From: Thermoplasmata archaeon
Lineage (GTDB): Archaea > Thermoplasmatota > DTKX01 > VGTL01
Assembly (NCBI GenBank): GCA_038851035.1
Contig: JAWCLH010000018.1
Span: 1-55,357, forward strand
Direction of reading: 5' to 3'
Length of the DNA stretch: 55,357 nt
Below the pieces are notes generated by a model, which worked only from the letters and a program-made list of their open reading frames with translations, did no database searches and was not told the origin of the DNA. The position numbers and the translations under genes were made by a program. Shown one piece after another: positions 44,047 through 52,158 of this stretch; position 1 is the first letter of the stretch; every line of letters starts with the position of its first letter.

Positions 44047-44360
44047 TCACGGCGGCCCCGGGGGCCCGGGCCCCTCGCCCGTCCTCCTTTTCCTCGCCCT
44101 CAGGGCGATGTATCCGGCCCCGGCGGCCGCGATGACAATCAGTATTGCGACGGGCAGGAGCCAGTCGACTTTTTCAGACGGCTCTGGCAGGTGCGGCTTT
44201 GGAGTGGCGTGGCTCAGGACTAATTTTATGCTGTTCACATTCCCTGCCGCGTCCCGGGCCCTCATGAATAGCCCGCTCCCGCCCCTGTGCGGGCCAATAG
44301 GGAGCGCAAAAAAGCCTCTGATACTGACCGCTCACGTTAACGCTCACGATTACCACACCC
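44047..44360 (-). pseudogene. Truncated Ig-domain plus anchor remnant
   Basis: The open part from MRARDAAGNVNSIKLVLSH through the anchor LLPVAILIVIAAAGAGYIAL ends in RKRRTGEGPGPPGPP, matching the end of the beta-helix protein. Further upstream the frame keeps similarity (GFFALPIGPHRGGSGLF) and then breaks near 44320 into another frame (VSVNVSGQ). This is the leftover end of a third anchored gene, truncated beside the toxin-antitoxin pair. Confidence 0.8.
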
Positions 44361-44390
44361 CGCCCGGGAGAGATTTAAAAAGCAGGGGCA

Positions 44391-44722
44391 TCACTCAATC
44401 ATTGTGGAAATCTTTTCAAGCAGAGGCGGAATGTGTTTGGTCATCACATCCCAAACGATTCTGTAGTCGACACCGAGATAGTCATGAATAAGGACATCCC
44501 TCATGCCCGCCATCTCCCTCCAGTTGACTTCGGAGTGCCTCATCCGGAACTCCTCAGGAATTCTCTTGGCTGCCTTCCCGATTATCTCGAGGCTCCTCAC
44601 CGAGGCTCTCTTGAAATCTTCATCAGCCAGGAACTCCTCCAGATTCGTTTTTTCGTGAGATTGACCAGATACTCGCATTCGTCCCGGATGTGCCTGAGGT
44701 ACTCAATGCAATCCTTCGGCAT
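44391..44722 (-). pseudogene. HepT-type toxin gene with a one-base frameshift
   Basis: The first 22 codons ([20 protein letters not shown]) are in one frame and the rest in another ([20 protein letters not shown]). The joint is an AAAAAA run near 44656-44661, where one extra A would restore about 110 residues. The HEPN RNase motif RDVLIHDY (RxxxxHxY) is intact in the second part. The start lies inside the end of mntA. Frameshifting suggests an inactive toxin or an assembly error. Confidence 0.75.
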
Positions 44723-45026
44723 ATTCAACCTCGCGGAGGATGTGCGGACCAAGATAGGGGCTGAGGCCGCCCACGGTAACTAGGTCTATTTTCCCTCTCA
44801 GCAGTTGCGTCAGGAAGGAGTGAAGGCCCATCAGGTCGGCGAAAGTCTCCCGGCCGGGCTCGAACTCGACCAGAAGATCAATATCACTATCTTCACGAGC
44901 GCGGCCCGCCCTCACGGAGCCGAAGAGACCGATTCTCCTGACCCCGAACTCTCGCAGCCTCTCCGCACTGGAGGACAGCTTCCGGAGGACCGCCGATTTA
45001 CTCGGTGGGCCCTTGTTGTCTGTCAT
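44703..45026 (-). CDS. MntA-type minimal nucleotidyltransferase antitoxin
   Basis: About 107 residues. The nucleotidyltransferase motif GLFGSVRAGRAREDSDIDLL (GS...DxD) is intact. MNT proteins of this type neutralise HepT by adenylating it. ATG 45026 follows GGAG 6 bp upstream. It overlaps the hepT start by 20 bp. Confidence 0.85.
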   Translation of the reverse strand: MTDNKGPPSKSAVLRKLSSSAERLREFGVRRIGLFGSVRAGRAREDSDIDLLVEFEPGRETFADLMGLHSFLTQLLRGKIDLVTVGGLSPYLGPHILREVEYAEGLH

Positions 45027-45313
45027 GCCGGACTCCTGCATTCGCAGCGATTATTAAATGAATGTGTTAGAAGATAAATTTTTCATTGGAGCACCGGTGA
45101 GGCGTCGCAACCACCGCAACAGTAATCGAGTACCTCAGCCCTCGCAATGAGTAATTCCGCCCCGCCCACCCACAACCAGACCCGCCCCCCTCCCGCCGCC
45201 GGATTCCAGTCATCGTCCTCACGGCGGCCCGTCCGGCGAGCGCCCGCCCGCTCTCCCCCTCCATGAGCGGACGCGAGGGTGGTGGGGGTGGCCGGCCCGG
45301 GAGATTTCGGGCC

Positions 45314-45718
45314 TTACCTCACGATCAGCACCGGCCTACTTGCGTAGCGCACGACGCGGTCCGCAACGCTGCCTATCGCGAACCGGCCGATCTTGCTCAG
45401 GCCCCTGTGGCCGATGACGATGATGTCCGCGCTAAGCTCCGCGCTCAGGTTGAGAATCTCGTCCGCGATGTCGCCCTCTCGCACCACGCCCCGCGCGCTC
45501 ACGCCCCTGCCCCTCAGCTCCTCCACGGCCGCCTCGACCATCGCGCGGGCCTTTGAGGTCGATACGTCGGGCGGGACGTCCGCGAACTCCTTGATGACCG
45601 CCGTCGGGACGACCATGACCAGAACCAGCTCGTCGCCCGGTTTCATGAGCCCCGCGGCCTGCTGGAGGGCCTTTTTGGAGGCCTCGGAGCCGTCGTAGGC
45701 GACCAGCTTGACTCCCAT
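45314..45718 (-). CDS. Universal stress protein (UspA family)
   Basis: A 134-residue single-domain protein. MGVKLVAYDGSEASKKALQQ starts the fold, and the nucleotide-binding tail reads IIVIGHRGLSKIGRFAIGSV and ADRVVRYASRPVLIVR, the usual G-2x-G-9x-G(S/T) ATP motif. Cytoplasmic. It sits 4 bp downstream of the small zinc protein gene. It likely binds ATP or AMP in stress response; the partner is unknown. Confidence 0.92.
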   Translation of the reverse strand: MGVKLVAYDGSEASKKALQQAAGLMKPGDELVLVMVVPTAVIKEFADVPPDVSTSKARAMVEAAVEELRGRGVSARGVVREGDIADEILNLSAELSADIIVIGHRGLSKIGRFAIGSVADRVVRYASRPVLIVR

Positions 45719-45722
45719 CGAA

Positions 45723-45884
45723 TCACTCGTGCCATGGCTTGCACTTCTTGTGCCAGTACTTCGTTAGAGAGCCGAAGCGCGTGGGCGCGGCCTCGCCCCT
45801 CTCGTACATCATGATTCCGTCGTACTGGACCACCACCTTCTCCCCGCTCCTGATCTCCTCTCCGCACTTCTTGCACTTCACCAT
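45723..45884 (-). CDS. Small zinc-binding protein
   Basis: A 53-residue protein: MVKCKKCGEEIRSGEKVV, then LTKYWHKKCKPWHE. The CxxC and HxxC pairs suggest a single treble-clef or LIM-like zinc site. It is too short for a standard database domain to be certain. It directly precedes the UspA gene. Confidence 0.75.
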   Translation of the reverse strand: MVKCKKCGEEIRSGEKVVVQYDGIMMYERGEAAPTRFGSLTKYWHKKCKPWHE

Positions 45885-46035
45885 TTCGCTCACCGTTAGG
45901 CGCTCTTTACAATGGGCATCGAAGCGATTCCCCTATTCCGGTTTGCCTATATCTAATTAACTTTCGACGGGCGCCCAGGGAGGTCTCATGCCCGGACCAA
46001 TATATTTATCTCCGACGCCGGAGATGTTCTTCCAG

Positions 46036-49032
46036 ATGTTCTCGAGTGGGCGGCGAGGCCCCGGGGCCGCGGCCCTAATCTCTCTGCTCCCCCTCCTACT
46101 CCAGAGCGCTGCGCCGCTCGCGGGCAGTGCCGGCCCCAGCGCTGCGGAATTCGGGGTTTCCTCCCCGGCGCCGGGAGGGGGCGAAGTGACAGTGCTCGGG
46201 AGCGGGGCGGTTCAGGCCCTGCGCGCCTTGGACTGGGGCCCTTCCGGGGTGGCTCTGCTCGCGGGCGAGGGAGGGGCGGTCCTCCTCCACACGCCCCCGG
46301 ACGCTTTCTCGGCCATCGCGGCGGACGCGGGCTGGAGCTTCCACGCGGTTGGCTTCAGGCCCTCGGGGCCCCTTCTGGCCCTACTAGCTGGCGTCGAGCG
46401 CGACGGGGCCGTGGAGAGGGGGCTTCTGGTCGCGTGGGACGGGAGCGGGCTCACACGGCTGGACATTCCCCTCTGTCGCGAGCTCCGGGGTATCGCGTGG
46501 GCCCCGGACGGCTCCGCGGCCTACATCGCCGGCAACGAGGACGACGGCGCTCTGGTGCTTGAGTTCAGGGGGGGGTTCGTCACGGAGGCCCTCTCCGACG
46601 GGGCCCGGCGCTTCACTGCGATGTGCAGGGGTAGGGGCCTCTACTTCATCGGTGGACAGGAGCGCTCGACGGGGGCCCCCTGCGTCATTGCATTCGATGG
46701 GAGGGAAGTGGTGGGAGGGGTTTCGATTCCCGGGGCCGGTGGCACCGGAGTCTCGTCGATTGCGTGGAGCGAGAGGAGCGGCGTGGGCCTCTGCGCCGCC
46801 GGGGGCTCTCTATACAGCTTCAACCAGAGCTCGGCCTCTGAAGTGCCCCTCCCCTTTAACTGGAGCGTCTCATCAGTGGCCTGGTCCCCCAGACGTGAGC
46901 TAGCGCTCCTCGCCGGGAGGGACGCCGAGGCGCAGGGCGGGGGCGACGGTCTCCTGTGCGGTCTGAACTCGAGCTGCTCTTGGACGGTCTCCTCCGGCCA
47001 CCCGGCGCTCCTCGCGCTCGCGTGGGAGCCGTCGGGGAGCTGCGCGCTCGCGGCGGGGGAGAACGGCACGGTGCTCAGGTACGTTCCGCCGAATAGCCCG
47101 CCCGTCTGCACCATATCGTCGCCCGGCGCGGGCGATGTCATCGGCGGCGTCGTCCTTGTCTCGGGCGCGGCCGCGGACCCGGACGGCGACCTGCTCGACC
47201 CCGTCGAGGTGAGGGTCGATGACGGCCCGTGGGAGCTCGCGTCCGGGGCGGAGGGCTGGAGCTTCCTTTGGGACACCACGAAGGTGCCAAGCGGGGGCCA
47301 CACGATATTCGCGAGGGCCTTCGACGGCATCGCGCACTCGGTCGAGGACAGCAGGCTCGTCATCGTCAGCAACCCCAACCGGCCGCCCTCGGTGGCGATT
47401 CTCGAGCCCGCGGAGGGCGCGGGCGTCGCGGGCGAGGTCATCGTCAGGGGTTGGGCCCGGGACCCCGACGCTGGGGACGGAGTCGAGGAGGTCCGGGTCT
47501 CGATCGACGGGGGCCCGTGGGCGGCCGCGAGCGGCGCGGAGAGCTGGAGCTACGTGTGGAACACCACAGCCCTCCCCGACGGCCCTCACACGATACGCTC
47601 AAGGGCGTGGGACGGCGAGAGCTGGTCGGAGGAGGCGGTGAGGAACGTGACCGTCCAGAATCTGGGCCCCAACTCGCCGCCCGTCTGCACCATCGCCACC
47701 CCCTCGCCCGGCGAGGTCGTCACGGGCGTCATGAGGGTCTCGGGCACCGCGAGGGACGAGGAGCAAGGAGTGAGGGCGGTTTGGGTTAGGTTGGACGAAG
47801 GCGAGTGGAGGGCGGCGGAGGGGGCGGAGAGCTGGCACATCGACATCGACACGGAGCCTCTCCCCGCCGGCCCGCACGCGGTCTTCGCGAAGGCGAGCGA
47901 CGGCATCGTCAACTCCTCGGAGGCCCGCGTTACCTTCACTGTCAACCACCCGCCGGTCTGCGGAATTCTCCGGCCCTCTGAGGGGGAGACGGTCGTGGGC
48001 GAGGTGGAGCTCTCAGGCTACGCCTCGGACCCCGACCCCGGGGACTCGGTGGTCTGGGTCGAGGTCAGGGTGGACGATGGCCGGTGGCTGAGGGCGACGG
48101 GGGCGGAGAGCTGGTCCTTCGTTTGGAGGCCCTCGTCCGAGCCCGCGGGCTCCCACACGCTCTGGGCGAGGTGCTACGACGGCCACGCACTGTCGGTCCC
48201 GGCGCGCAGGAGCGTGACGCTCGAGAAGCCGCCGCAGGCGGTTGCGCTGATGTTCCCGGTGGACGTGGGCGAGGACTATGTGTTCCTGCAGTGGAGCCAG
48301 AATCTGGACGCGGACTTCGCGCGCTACGAGGTCTTCTGCTCCGAGACGGAGGGCGCCCCGCTCTCCGGCCTGACGCCGAGGGTCGTGCTGGCGCAGTCGG
48401 TCACCGTCTACAACTACACCGGCCTGAGGCCGGCGACGGGGTACTGGTTCAGGGTTCGCGTGGTCGATACCTACGGCCTGAGCTCGGTCTCGAACGAGGT
48501 CTGGGCGAGGACGCTCGAGCCCAACACGCCCCCCGTGGCGCACCTGAGCGCCTCGAGGACGAGGGTGCGCACGGGGGAGACTGTCACATTCAACGCCGGA
48601 GGCTCCTACGACCCAGACAGGGGAGGGAGAATCGTCAGGTTCGAGTGGGACTTCGAGGGCCGGGGCCGCTTCCCGGTCGACACCGGCCTCGTGCAGGTCG
48701 TCAGGCACTCCTTCGGCAGGGCCGGGAGGTACTCTGTCCAGCTGCGCGTGACGGACGAGAGGGGAGCCTCCTCGATGGCTTCGGTGAACGTGACGGTACT
48801 CGAGAGGGAGGAGGGGGGCGTCACCCCGTGGCTCGCCGCCTCCGCGGGCGCGCTGGTCGCGGCGCTCGCGCTCGCGGCGCTGGGCTGGAGGTATCTGGCG
48901 GCGCGGGCCGGGCCGGCCGCGGCTCGCAGCGCCTACGAGAGGCTCGTGCGCGCACCGGCGGAGGAGAGGCGGAGGCGCCACTGGGGGGCGAGCGCGCGGA
49001 GGAGGGAGAGAAGAGGGCGGGGGCCGGTTTAG
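46036..49032 (+). CDS. Propeller, Ig-like, FN3 and PKD surface protein with C-terminal anchor
   Basis: About 998 residues. A signal peptide (GAAALISLLPLLLQSAAPLA) leads to a beta-propeller (about 40-350; repeats such as RGIAWAPDGSAAYIAGNEDD and VLRYVPPNSPPVC). About four Ig-like domains follow (each with VRVDDGPWELASGAEGWSFL-like text), then an FN3 domain (GLRPATGYWFRVRVVDTYGL), a PKD domain (GRIVRFEWDFEGRGRF), a transmembrane helix and an Arg-rich end. TATA near 46000-46010 favours ATG 46024 or 46036. GC-rich throughout, unlike the 38-44 kb genes. Confidence 0.83.
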   Translation: MFSSGRRGPGAAALISLLPLLLQSAAPLAGSAGPSAAEFGVSSPAPGGGEVTVLGSGAVQALRALDWGPSGVALLAGEGGAVLLHTPPDAFSAIAADAGWSFHAVGFRPSGPLLALLAGVERDGAVERGLLVAWDGSGLTRLDIPLCRELRGIAWAPDGSAAYIAGNEDDGALVLEFRGGFVTEALSDGARRFTAMCRGRGLYFIGGQERSTGAPCVIAFDGREVVGGVSIPGAGGTGVSSIAWSERSGVGLCAAGGSLYSFNQSSASEVPLPFNWSVSSVAWSPRRELALLAGRDAEAQGGGDGLLCGLNSSCSWTVSSGHPALLALAWEPSGSCALAAGENGTVLRYVPPNSPPVCTISSPGAGDVIGGVVLVSGAAADPDGDLLDPVEVRVDDGPWELASGAEGWSFLWDTTKVPSGGHTIFARAFDGIAHSVEDSRLVIVSNPNRPPSVAILEPAEGAGVAGEVIVRGWARDPDAGDGVEEVRVSIDGGPWAAASGAESWSYVWNTTALPDGPHTIRSRAWDGESWSEEAVRNVTVQNLGPNSPPVCTIATPSPGEVVTGVMRVSGTARDEEQGVRAVWVRLDEGEWRAAEGAESWHIDIDTEPLPAGPHAVFAKASDGIVNSSEARVTFTVNHPPVCGILRPSEGETVVGEVELSGYASDPDPGDSVVWVEVRVDDGRWLRATGAESWSFVWRPSSEPAGSHTLWARCYDGHALSVPARRSVTLEKPPQAVALMFPVDVGEDYVFLQWSQNLDADFARYEVFCSETEGAPLSGLTPRVVLAQSVTVYNYTGLRPATGYWFRVRVVDTYGLSSVSNEVWARTLEPNTPPVAHLSASRTRVRTGETVTFNAGGSYDPDRGGRIVRFEWDFEGRGRFPVDTGLVQVVRHSFGRAGRYSVQLRVTDERGASSMASVNVTVLEREEGGVTPWLAASAGALVAALALAALGWRYLAARAGPAAARSAYERLVRAPAEERRRRHWGASARRRERRGRGPV

Positions 49033-49343
49033 GCCCGGGGTCAGGCCCGCTCCTACGCGCGCGGCTGCGGCTGCGGGCCGACTGCGGAGGGGAGTCTGGA
49101 GGGCCGGGAGGGCTGATGTTCGTTGGCTCCGGGGGAGGAGGGACGGGTGGAGGGAATGGATGGGCGCGGGGAAAGCCGGTGGAGCGGCGGAGGGGGGGCA
49201 GCGGAGGAGCGATAGAACCCGCTGGGGGCGTGGCGGGGGCGGGCTGTGGCGGTGGCGGGGCGCGGGGGAGGAGCCGGTGCTCTCCGGGGAGGGTTCGGGG
49301 GAGCCGTTCGGTCCCGGCGCTCGCGGGGCGGAACACAGGGAGT
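49033..49343. other. Low-complexity spacer
   Basis: About 310 bp of G-rich plus-strand sequence between converging genes (surface protein and prenyltransferase). Apparent frames are composition artefacts. No RNA gene or terminator recognised. Confidence 0.5.
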
Positions 49344-50339
49344 CTACGAGAACGGCCACGGGAGTGGGAGGACGAAGACGGCCATGAAGCCGAGCTGCAT
49401 GGCGAGCAGCATCAGGTACATGTGCTTCCAGACGGGGCTGTTCTCGAGGTGCGGGTCCTGCTCGAACCTCGCCTCCCTGAGCAGGTGAATCAGGTAGAGC
49501 GCCCAGGGGAGCAGGAGGACGAGGTAGTTCGCCTGCATCTTCAGAACGTCGAGGTATGTGGCGGCGGGAATCAGGGCGAAGGGGAGGACGAGGAAGGGCG
49601 AGGAGAGGAGAGCCGCCTTGCGGGGCCCGTAGACAACGGGGAGCGTCCTGACGCCGAACCTCCTGTCGCCCTCGACGTCCGTGAAGTCCTTCGTCGTCGT
49701 GGCTCCGGTGAGGAAGACGCTCATGATGCCCCCGATAACGAAGGGCGCGGGGTCGAACGGCAGGGGGCCGTGCGGGAGCAGCGGGTCGTCGAAGATGGAC
49801 CAGGCCGCGACGAAGCCCAGCGTGCCCCGGGTGATCGCGATCACAATGTTGGAGACCCAGAGCCTCTTCTTGAGCCTGAGCGGGGGCATCGAGTAGGTGA
49901 TTGTTATCAGCATTATCAGGAGAACGAGGAAGCTGAATGTGAGCCTGAAGGCCGTGGCGGCCCTCCAGATTGTGACGAGGTAGAGAATCCAGGCGATGGA
50001 CCTCGCCTCGTCCTTTGTCACGACGCCCGAGGGGACGGGCCTGTAGGGCTTGTTGATTTTGTCAATCTCAGCGTCGTAGGCGGCGTTGAGGGCATTGGAG
50101 GCGGCATTGACGAGCACGAGCGCGCTCACGCCCCAGAGGAGCTCGGTGGCGTGGTCGATTAGAACGGCCCTCGAGACGGCCCCGCCATTCGAGACAGAGA
50201 GGCCGATGAGCGCGGCCGCGGTCCCGCCGATCGCGGGCGCCAGCAGCGTGAATGGCCTGACGAGGTCGATGTAGCCCCTGAGCTTTCGCGGGACGAACTC
50301 GACCCTGTCGTAGCCCTCCCGGATTGTGAGCTTGGCCAC
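49344..50339 (-). CDS. UbiA-family prenyltransferase
   Basis: About 331 residues and eight or nine membrane helices. Two acidic motifs place the prenyl diphosphate: NALNAAYDAEIDKINKPYRP (about 85-105) and TTTKDFTDVEGDRRFGVRTL (about 210-230). In archaea this family includes digeranylgeranylglyceryl phosphate synthase of ether lipid synthesis, as well as quinone- and chlorophyll-type enzymes; I cannot choose from sequence. Probable leaderless GTG start behind CAAATAAGTA, with ATACCAA elements further upstream. Confidence 0.85.
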   Translation of the reverse strand: MAKLTIREGYDRVEFVPRKLRGYIDLVRPFTLLAPAIGGTAAALIGLSVSNGGAVSRAVLIDHATELLWGVSALVLVNAASNALNAAYDAEIDKINKPYRPVPSGVVTKDEARSIAWILYLVTIWRAATAFRLTFSFLVLLIMLITITYSMPPLRLKKRLWVSNIVIAITRGTLGFVAAWSIFDDPLLPHGPLPFDPAPFVIGGIMSVFLTGATTTKDFTDVEGDRRFGVRTLPVVYGPRKAALLSSPFLVLPFALIPAATYLDVLKMQANYLVLLLPWALYLIHLLREARFEQDPHLENSPVWKHMYLMLLAMQLGFMAVFVLPLPWPFS

Positions 50340-50375
50340 GCCGACCCCGCCGACCCGTATCCGCTTCTACTTATT

Positions 50376-50397
50376 TGGTATTAATCATTATTGGTAT
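50376..50397. promoter_or_regulatory. Paired ATACCAA elements upstream of UbiA
   Basis: On the minus strand CATACCAATAATGATTAATACCAA holds two copies of ATACCAA just before the TATA-like AAATAAG. The same heptamer lies upstream of the TATA box of ribB and of the 1245-residue regulator gene. Confidence 0.35.
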
Positions 50398-50472
50398 GAT
50401 TTCCGGCGGGCCGGGCGGCGCGCCGGGGGCGCGAGGCCGGGGCTGCCCGTGGGAGGGCCGCGCGCGACATCC

Positions 50473-50670
50473 GCGCCGGACGGCGCGGCCCTCGAGACGC
50501 ATGGCGCGGCCCCTGCGCCGGACGGCGCGAACGGCGCGCCGCATGGCGCGGCCCTCGCGCCACGTGGCGAGGCCAGCGCGGCGCACGGCGCGGCTCTCGC
50601 GCCAGATGGCGCGGCTCGCGGGCAGGGTGGCGCGGCTCCCGCGCCGGCTGGCGCGCGTCCCGCGCGGGCT
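50473..50670. repeat. 21-bp GC-rich tandem repeat, about 9.5 units
   Basis: Unit consensus CGCCGNATGGCGCGGCCCTC plus one base, with a strict 21-bp period over about 200 bp. Copies differ at several positions, mostly in the middle. Junctions such as CTCGCGCCACGTGGCGAG are palindromic, so single strands can fold. Lies between UbiA and the small helical-protein gene. Plus-strand translation gives an Arg/Ala heptad (RRMARPS type) that is likely incidental. Confidence 0.8.
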
Positions 50671-50785
50671 CGCGCCGCCGCACGAATTCGTGCGGAGGGT
50701 CCCGCGCCCCGCGGCCGGGGGCCCGGATGTCGTTGCGGGGCCCAAGAGGGCCGAAGGCGGAGCGCCGCCGTCTGTGGCCGGCTCC

Positions 50786-51130
50786 TCACTCCTTCGCGGG
50801 CGGGCTCCTGACGGTGCCCTCGGTCGCGGGGACGAGCTCCCTGAGCCTTGGAGAGCGGGGGCCGTACTTCGCCTCCCAGCGCCTCTTGAGCATCGAGGCG
50901 GTCCGGGCCGCCTCTCGCATCGAGGCCACGAGCGCCTTCGTCGTCGCCTTCAGCTCCGCCTTAAGGTTCTCCTGCCTCTGATTGGTCGCCTCGATATCGT
51001 TCACCTTGGCCTCGAAAGCGTCGAGCGCTTCCTTTAGGTCCGGAAAGTCGCTCAGGTTCCTCCTCGTCGCAGCAATGTAGTGACGCCACTGCGTCAGCAG
51101 CTGGCGCGTCGCGCGGCTCCTCCTCGGCAT
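50786..51130 (-). CDS. Small helical protein of unknown function
   Basis: About 114 residues, mostly helical and charged: MPRRSRATRQLLTQWRHYIA, then ALDAFEAKVNDIEATNQRQE and a conserved-looking AKYGPRSPRLRELV end. It resembles uncharacterised bacterial proteins with a YGPRSxxL motif, but I cannot name a domain. Cytoplasmic. A TATA-like AAGTATTAAATAACC lies upstream on the minus strand. Confidence 0.65.
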   Translation of the reverse strand: MPRRSRATRQLLTQWRHYIAATRRNLSDFPDLKEALDAFEAKVNDIEATNQRQENLKAELKATTKALVASMREAARTASMLKRRWEAKYGPRSPRLRELVPATEGTVRSPPAKE

Positions 51131-51311
51131 TTCAGACCACCAGCGAGTAATCGATGTGGCGGTTATTTAATACTTGAGGCCGGGGGAGCTCGCCAGCACT
51201 GCCCGAGCGCACTCGGGCCCACGCACCCGCCGGCCGCCAATTCACTCGCGCCTCCGTCGCCCGGGCCTCCCGGCCCCGCGCCCCTCGCCCCCCCGGCCGC
51301 GCGGCGGCGAA

Positions 51312-52082
51312 TTAGTCCTTCGTCAGGTCCTCGCCCGCGAAGAAGTGGGCCTGCACCGCGGCGTAGATGTCCTCCATCCCGCTCATCTCCTCAGCGGAGG
51401 CGGTGATGAAGTTCCTGAACGCGCCCACGCTCTCGAGCGCCCTGAAGAGCTCGACGTTGAACTGGACCTGAGCACCCGCGAGCTCCTCCTGCGCTGCCGC
51501 CTGGAGGCTCAGCCCGTCCTCGGCCCAGCGCCTGAGCCTCGCAAGCTCCTCCTCCTCGAGGAGGTCGGCCTTGCTGACCACGTTCATCATCGGCATCGCG
51601 AACCTGAACTGGACCGTCGCGCTGAGCATCAGCTGCGATATGAACCCCGAGGGGACTTTCGCCAGAACCGGGTCTATGAGGAACGCAAGCGCCGAGCGCT
51701 CTCCTGTCAGCGCATCGACCACGCGCCGGCTGGACCTCCGGAAGGCGAAGAGCTCGAGCTGGCCGGGTGTGTCGATGAGGATGTAGGGGCTCCTGAAGCC
51801 GTCGAGTATCTCGCGAATCTCGCCGACCCTCATCGCCAGCATGTCGGCGCACGCGATCTGGGCTCCGTTGGGCCCGAGGCCGTATTCCTCCATCACGTCC
51901 CTGAGCGAGAGCCACTCGCGGATGTCGTACTCGGGTGAATAGGGGAGACTCTCCGCCCCCGGGTCGAGATTGACGGTCACGCTGTCCAGACCCTTGAGCT
52001 CCATCCAGGCCTGCATCGCGCGCGTGAGCGAGGTCTTGCCAGCTCCGGCGGTTCCAACGAAGTAGATTCCCACGGGGTCCAT
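51312..52082 (-). CDS. GPN-loop GTPase
   Basis: A 256-residue GTPase of the GPN family. P-loop GTAGAGKTS, the invariant YGLGPNGA (GPN insertion, about 66-73), DTPGQLELF switch, NVVSKADLL (base specificity, near 165). Eukaryotic relatives assist RNA polymerase II assembly; the archaeal role is less clear. Strong ribosome-binding site AAGGAGGTTG before the ATG. Lies between the helical-protein gene and the HEAT protein gene, on the same strand. Confidence 0.94.
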   Translation of the reverse strand: MDPVGIYFVGTAGAGKTSLTRAMQAWMELKGLDSVTVNLDPGAESLPYSPEYDIREWLSLRDVMEEYGLGPNGAQIACADMLAMRVGEIREILDGFRSPYILIDTPGQLELFAFRRSSRRVVDALTGERSALAFLIDPVLAKVPSGFISQLMLSATVQFRFAMPMMNVVSKADLLEEEELARLRRWAEDGLSLQAAAQEELAGAQVQFNVELFRALESVGAFRNFITASAEEMSGMEDIYAAVQAHFFAGEDLTKD

Positions 52083-52158
52083 GACAGAGCAACCTCCTTA
52101 CCCGCACCCCCTCCTGCGCGCTCGCCCCAACCCATCCCCCCAGTCCCCCCGCCCCTCC

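Larger units (their letters stand above)
43844..44360 (-). repeat. Long direct repeat, copy B
   Basis: Partner of copy A (40025-40600), same orientation. It contains an anchor-gene remnant, the spacer, a TATA box, a leader hairpin and the signal-peptide start of the gene at 43893. Conserved runs include the coding end (GCAGGAGCCAGTC region) and a shared leader stretch with ATGAGTTTCG and AAATCCGGCCGCGGTTTATA. Confidence 0.85.

Noticed and set aside
50473-50670. CRISPR array
   Set aside because: Units are contiguous without unique spacers and are too degenerate.
50375-51037. Arg-rich plus-strand protein over the 21-bp repeats
   Set aside because: The Arg/Ala heptads follow from a 21-bp repeat; the frame runs antisense into a better-supported gene.
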